In this document: positions 6,573 through 9,459 of the stretch, one piece after another
How positions within the stretch are numbered: the first letter of the stretch is position 1
Layout of the letters: each line of letters begins with the position of its first letter
NCBI GenBank assembly: GCA_023264915.1
Contig: JAHFUU010000055.1
Coordinates: 1 to 9,459, forward strand
DNA from: Microthrixaceae bacterium
GTDB lineage: Bacteria; Actinomycetota; Acidimicrobiia; Acidimicrobiales; Acidimicrobilacustridaceae
Direction: 5' to 3'
DNA length: 9,459 bases
The notes under the pieces: generated by a model
What the model saw: only the letters and a program-made list of their open reading frames with translations
Told to the model about the DNA's origin: nothing
Databases searched by the model: none
Position numbers and translations under genes: made by a program

Positions 6573-8350
6573 GGCTCCTCCCGCTTCGGGTCGGGCTCGC
6601 GGATCAGCCGCCAGAGACGCTCAGGTGAGGCTGGCACCTCACGTGCGAGCACGCCGAGCGGCGCCAGCGCGTCATTGACGGCGCACATCACCGCGGCGGG
6701 CGTCGTGTGGATCGCACCCTCTCCGCAACCTTTGGCGCCGAGGGGCGTGAACGGCGACGGGGTGACGACAGCGGTCTTGTCGATCGCCGGAACCTCACCG
6801 ATGGTCGGAATGAGGTAGTCCGCGAAGCTGGCAACGAGCGGTTGGCCATCCTCGTCGTACGCGTACTGCTCATAGAGCGCCGCCCCAATGCCTTGAACGA
6901 CGCTGCCGTCGGTCTGGCCTTCCACCACCACAGGATTGAGCCGCGTGCCACAGTCGTCGGCCAGGCAGTACTTGAGGATCTCGACGGTTCCGGTGTCGCG
7001 ATCGATCTCGACCACGACCACGTGCACCGCCTGCGCGGCGGTGAGGTAGGACTTGGCACGGCCCTCCTCGTCTGCTCGGGTGCGCCCGGGCGCCGTCCAG
7101 ACATGGGTGGCCGAAGGGTCAGGGTCCACGTCGTCTGGAAGCAGGTCGCTGCGGGCGAGCATGGTCCCGGCAACCTGGGGCAGGCTCATCTCAGCTCCCG
7201 GCTTGCCCTTCACCACGAACTTGCCGTCGCGCAGCTCGACGTCACCGGCGTCGCTACCGGTCAGTCTGGCTGCCACAGCCGACATCTTCTGTGCCAGGCG
7301 CTCGCACGCGCCGAGGACCGCACCCGTGATGGCCACACCGAGACGGCTCCCGCCGGGGCCGAACGACGGCGGGGCCGATTGGGTGTCGAGGTAGACGACC
7401 CGGACGGAGTCCATCTCCACGCCGAAGTAGTCGGCGACGATCTGGCTGACCAAGGTGTACTGGCCCTGACCTTCACATGAGAACCCGACCCGCACTGTCA
7501 ACATCCCCATGATGTCGACGCTGACAGTCGCCCCTTCCGGGACCCCGGTCTGGGGCATCCCGACGATGGCGTAGGCGTTCCAGTCGAAGACACCGGGCTC
7601 GATGGCACTGGCAACTCCCACGCCTACGAGCCGGCCGTCATCGCGGGCTCCGGCCTGCCAGCGACGCAGCTCGTCATAGTCGGCCAGCTCGAGTGCAGAG
7701 TCGAGCACCTCCTCGTAGCTTCCACTGTCGTACTCGTTCCCGCTGGGGATCGTGTAGGGGAACTGCTCGGCTCCGATGAAGTTCGCCCTACGGAACTCAG
7801 CGGGATCCCGGCCCAATCCCCGCGCGGCGATGTCCATCATCTGTTCAAGGACGAAGAAGTGCGGAGGCGGCCCCATCCCCCTGTAGGGAGAGGCTGGAAC
7901 CTTGTTCGTGGCAACCAGAGTCAGGTCATATTGAGCCACGCCGATGGTGTAGGGGCCCGTGAACGCTGCGAGAGGCTTGGCAGCGCTTATCGCACCGAAG
8001 CCTTCACCCGAGGCACCGAGGTCATCGACCAGCGAGACCCTGTAACCGGTGACCATCCCCGCGTCGTCGACCGCCAGCGAGGCTTCGTAGTGGCGGTCCC
8101 AGGCCTGGCTTCCCCCAGCGGTCAGGTACTCGACTCGGTCCTCTATCCACTTGACGGGTCGACCGCCGGCCTTTCGCGACAGCATCGCCGCGATGTCTGT
8201 GCCGCGCGCGCCGCCCTTTCCTCCGAAGCTCCCCCCGTGAGGGTGGCTCTTCACGTTGACCTTGTTCGTGGGAACGCCAAGCACGCCTGCGCGACCAAGA
8301 CCCGTAAAGGCCGGGGACTGGATGCTCCCCTGGATGTCGAGATCCAGAGT
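6569..8350 (-). CDS. C-terminal part of the molybdenum hydroxylase large subunit (molybdopterin-binding domains)
   Basis: This is the in-frame continuation after the TAG. In full-length numbering it carries SFGGKGG (F257-G258-G259), YRGMGPP (371-377) in the active-site loop, GQGQYT (509-514), GGSR (548-551) and GCGEGAIHTTPAAV, whose E759 matches the catalytic base glutamate of the family. The loop is not the CSFR-containing loop of true form I CO dehydrogenase, so CO oxidation is not expected and an organic substrate is more likely. The first possible internal start is a GTG at 8284, but no Shine-Dalgarno sequence precedes it and starting there would drop about 22 conserved residues, so independent translation is doubtful. 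The stop overlaps the amidohydrolase start as ATGA. Confidence 0.85.
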   Translation of the reverse strand, partial: TLDLDIQGSIQSPAFTGLGRAGVLGVPTNKVNVKSHPHGGSFGGKGGARGTDIAAMLSRKAGGRPVKWIEDRVEYLTAGGSQAWDRHYEASLAVDDAGMVTGYRVSLVDDLGASGEGFGAISAAKPLAAFTGPYTIGVAQYDLTLVATNKVPASPYRGMGPPPHFFVLEQMMDIAARGLGRDPAEFRRANFIGAEQFPYTIPSGNEYDSGSYEEVLDSALELADYDELRRWQAGARDDGRLVGVGVASAIEPGVFDWNAYAIVGMPQTGVPEGATVSVDIMGMLTVRVGFSCEGQGQYTLVSQIVADYFGVEMDSVRVVYLDTQSAPPSFGPGGSRLGVAITGAVLGACERLAQKMSAVAARLTGSDAGDVELRDGKFVVKGKPGAEMSLPQVAGTMLARSDLLPDDVDPDPSATHVWTAPGRTRADEEGRAKSYLTAAQAVHVVVVEIDRDTGTVEILKYCLADDCGTRLNPVVVEGQTDGSVVQGIGAALYEQYAYDEDGQPLVASFADYLIPTIGEVPAIDKTAVVTPSPFTPLGAKGCGEGAIHTTPAAVMCAVNDALAPLGVLAREVPASPERLWRLIREPDPKREEP

Positions 8351-8995
8351 CTAGGGATCCCACTGGCAGATCGCGCCGTAGGTCTCCATCGGGTTCGCAC
8401 CCACCCGGTTCCAACGGAACTTCTCGGTGAACACCTGGGTAGCGCTCGCGAAGGTCCCGTCCACGTCTCCCCACGTGAACACGCGGTGCATCATCACGTT
8501 GGTGTCGTGATCCACCGACGCCGTCGGGCTCGAGGGATCCGTGGCGGTGAACGGGTCGACGACGGCTTCGAGCGGCTCGTAGTCGACCTCTATCAGCTCC
8601 AGGGCGTCTTCGGCCAGGTAACGGCTGGCGGCAGCGACCGCGGCCACGGGTTCACCGACGAAGTGCACCTCCTGGGAAGCCAGGCAGCGCGCACCCCAAC
8701 CCTCTGGTGCCGAGCGGGCGGGGTTCGTCCAAGCGAGGGCATCCTCTCCGGTGACCACTGCAGCCACTCCAGCCATGTCCTTGGCCGCAGTCACGTCGAT
8801 GCTGGTGATCCGGGCATGGGCCGATGGGCTCCGGAGGATGGCGGCGTGCAGCATGCCCGGCAGCTCGACGTCCGCGATGAACTTGACCTTCCCGGTCAGC
8901 AGCGCGGCATCCTCACGCCTGTGCACGCGGTGCCCTATCCAGCGAACATCGCTGGTGGGCAGTTCTTCCAGCCTCTTTGGTACCTCGATCGTCAC
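8351..8995 (-). CDS. N-terminal fragment of the molybdenum hydroxylase large subunit (hammerhead domain)
   Basis: The first 214 residues, ending at the internal TAG, hold the alpha/beta hammerhead domain of xanthine dehydrogenase-type large subunits. The recognisable blocks are IGHRVHRREDAALLTGK, ADVELPGMLHAAILRSPSAH, and VHFVGEPVAAVAAASRYLAEDA followed by LIEVDYEPLEAVVDP. It lacks all of the cofactor-binding catalytic part and would be inactive alone. The GTG start is set by AGGAG six bases upstream, which overlaps the stop of the small-subunit gene. The gap to that gene is 9 bases. Confidence 0.85.
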   Translation of the reverse strand: MTIEVPKRLEELPTSDVRWIGHRVHRREDAALLTGKVKFIADVELPGMLHAAILRSPSAHARITSIDVTAAKDMAGVAAVVTGEDALAWTNPARSAPEGWGARCLASQEVHFVGEPVAAVAAASRYLAEDALELIEVDYEPLEAVVDPFTATDPSSPTASVDHDTNVMMHRVFTWGDVDGTFASATQVFTEKFRWNRVGANPMETYGAICQWDP

Positions 8996-9006
8996 CGTGG
9001 TCTCCT
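8996..9006 (-). promoter_or_regulatory. Ribosome binding site of the large-subunit gene, overlapping the small-subunit stop
   Basis: On the minus strand AGGAG (9006-9002) precedes the GTG at 8995-8993 by six bases. Its first bases are part of the TAG stop (9007-9005) of the small-subunit gene. This supports the GTG start and tight coupling of the two subunits. Confidence 0.7.
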
Positions 9007-9459
9007 AGGCGTGGGCATCTGCGGTGCGAGAGGCGCGGAGCTTGGCCGCCGCGACGTGGACCGCCCGCAAGATGCCCTGGTAACCGGTGCAACGACAGAG
9101 CTGGCCCCCGAGCACGTCTCGCATCTCCTCTTCGCTGGGGTCAGGGTTCTGGTCGAGCAGCTCGTAAACGGCCATCAAGAACCCCGGGGTGCAGAACCCG
9201 CACTGGAGCGCGTGCTCGTCACTGAACGCCTGCTGGATCGGGTGCAGCCTTCCTTCGGGGGTGGAGAGGCCCTCGATCGTCATGATGTCTGCGCCGTCGG
9301 CCTGGACGGCCAGCAGAAGGCAGGAACGAACGGCCTTCCCGTCGACCAGCACGGTGCACGCACCGCACACGCCGTGCTCGCACCCCAGGTGCGTACCTGT
9401 CAGGTTCAGCTCACCTCGAAGGAAGTCCGCCAGTGTGAGGCGCGCCTCGACAGTGGACT
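9005..9459 (-). CDS. [2Fe-2S] small subunit of a molybdenum hydroxylase (CoxS-type, 5' partial)
   Basis: The frame is open to the right edge, so the N-terminus (probably 10-20 residues) lies outside; 150 residues are visible, counted from the first full codon at 9457. The protein carries both clusters of the family. The plant-type ferredoxin site is C26-x4-C31-x2-C34-x11-C46 (GCEHGVCGACTVLVDG). The helical-domain site is C86-x2-C89-x31-C121-x-C123 (QCGFCTPG and LCRCTGYQ). All eight ligands and both spacings are exact. It passes electrons from the molybdopterin centre to the FAD of a medium subunit, which is not in the window and may be encoded just upstream, as in the common medium-small-large order. 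A shorter start at 9370 would delete the first cluster cysteine and is wrong. Confidence 0.95.
   Translation of the reverse strand, partial: STVEARLTLADFLRGELNLTGTHLGCEHGVCGACTVLVDGKAVRSCLLLAVQADGADIMTIEGLSTPEGRLHPIQQAFSDEHALQCGFCTPGFLMAVYELLDQNPDPSEEEMRDVLGGQLCRCTGYQGILRAVHVAAAKLRASRTADAHA

Larger units (their letters stand above)
6569..8995 (-). pseudogene. Molybdenum hydroxylase large subunit (xanthine dehydrogenase/CoxL family) interrupted by an in-frame TAG
   Basis: From the GTG at 8995 one frame runs to the TGA at 6569-6571 (809 codons), broken only by TAG at 8351-8353 (codon 215). The coding signal continues in the same frame on both sides: CQWDP before the stop and TLDLDIQGSIQSPAF after it. 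This is therefore a nonsense change (or a sequencing error), not a frameshift. The full length, about 808 residues, is normal for these subunits. The protein would bind the molybdopterin cofactor and hydroxylate a carbon using water, passing electrons to the [2Fe-2S] subunit encoded upstream. TAG also ends two other genes here (9005-9007 and 2640-2642), so general reassignment of TAG is unlikely. Intact frames elsewhere in the operon suggest the lesion is recent or not real. Confidence 0.85.

Noticed and set aside
8351..8353. Pyrrolysine or other recoding of TAG
   Set aside because: No readthrough element or suppressor tRNA is visible, TAG ends two other genes here, and molybdenum hydroxylases are not known to use pyrrolysine. 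A mutation or sequence error is simpler.
9005..9370. Start of the [2Fe-2S] subunit at 9370
   Set aside because: The codon is an internal Val within the first cluster motif. Using it would remove the first cluster cysteine. The frame stays open to the window edge with good family sequence.
6569..9459. Naming the hydroxylase as CO dehydrogenase (coxSL)
   Set aside because: The large subunit lacks the CSFR-type active-site loop of form I enzymes, so only the family-level name is supported.

Overview
The window is high-GC, gene-dense DNA with short or overlapping gene junctions. It looks like the chromosome of an actinobacterium or a close relative, judged from codon use, the Ltp/DUF35 gene types and GTG starts. 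I cannot name a genus. It carries parts of a catabolic gene cluster rather than housekeeping genes. No mobile element, tRNA, rRNA, CRISPR array or phage gene was seen.

Layout. On the + strand, 1-2400 is the 3' part of a gene encoding two fused CaiB/BaiF (family III) CoA-transferase modules; its start lies off the left edge. A 239-base non-coding stretch (2401-2639) separates it from a convergent run of minus-strand genes. That stretch holds two adjacent perfect hairpins, a 16-bp tandem duplication and weaker inverted repeats, and probably ends transcription from both sides. Everything from 2640 to the right edge is on the minus strand and reads as one operon, transcribed from right to left. 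The order is: a [2Fe-2S] small subunit of a molybdenum hydroxylase (9005-9459, start off the edge); the molybdopterin large subunit (6569-8995), interrupted by an in-frame TAG at 8351-8353; an amidohydrolase-2 protein (5574-6572); a thiolase-superfamily protein of the lipid-transfer/Ltp2 type without the usual catalytic cysteines (4417-5577); and a three-module protein (2640-4397). Junctions are 9 nt, a 4-nt ATGA overlap, another 4-nt ATGA overlap, and 19 nt, which suggests co-transcription and translational coupling. The FAD subunit expected for such a hydroxylase is not in the window and may lie just beyond the right edge.

The most unusual gene is the 585-residue fusion at 2640-4397. It joins an acetone-carboxylase-gamma-like zinc domain, a DUF35 zinc-ribbon/OB-fold domain, and a crotonase-type enoyl-CoA hydratase with both catalytic glutamates. 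It sits directly after a cysteine-less Ltp2-like thiolase fold. In steroid side-chain degradation a DUF35 domain fused to a MaoC-type hydratase (ChsH2) docks on the aldolase Ltp2. Here a crotonase hydratase seems to replace the MaoC hydratase, and an extra zinc domain has been added. My inference is an enoyl-CoA hydratase/retro-aldolase complex that shortens a CoA-bound substrate. The CoA-transferase would supply the thioester, the molybdenum hydroxylase would hydroxylate a ring or side chain, and the amidohydrolase would decarboxylate or hydrolyse an intermediate. The substrate cannot be read from the sequence.
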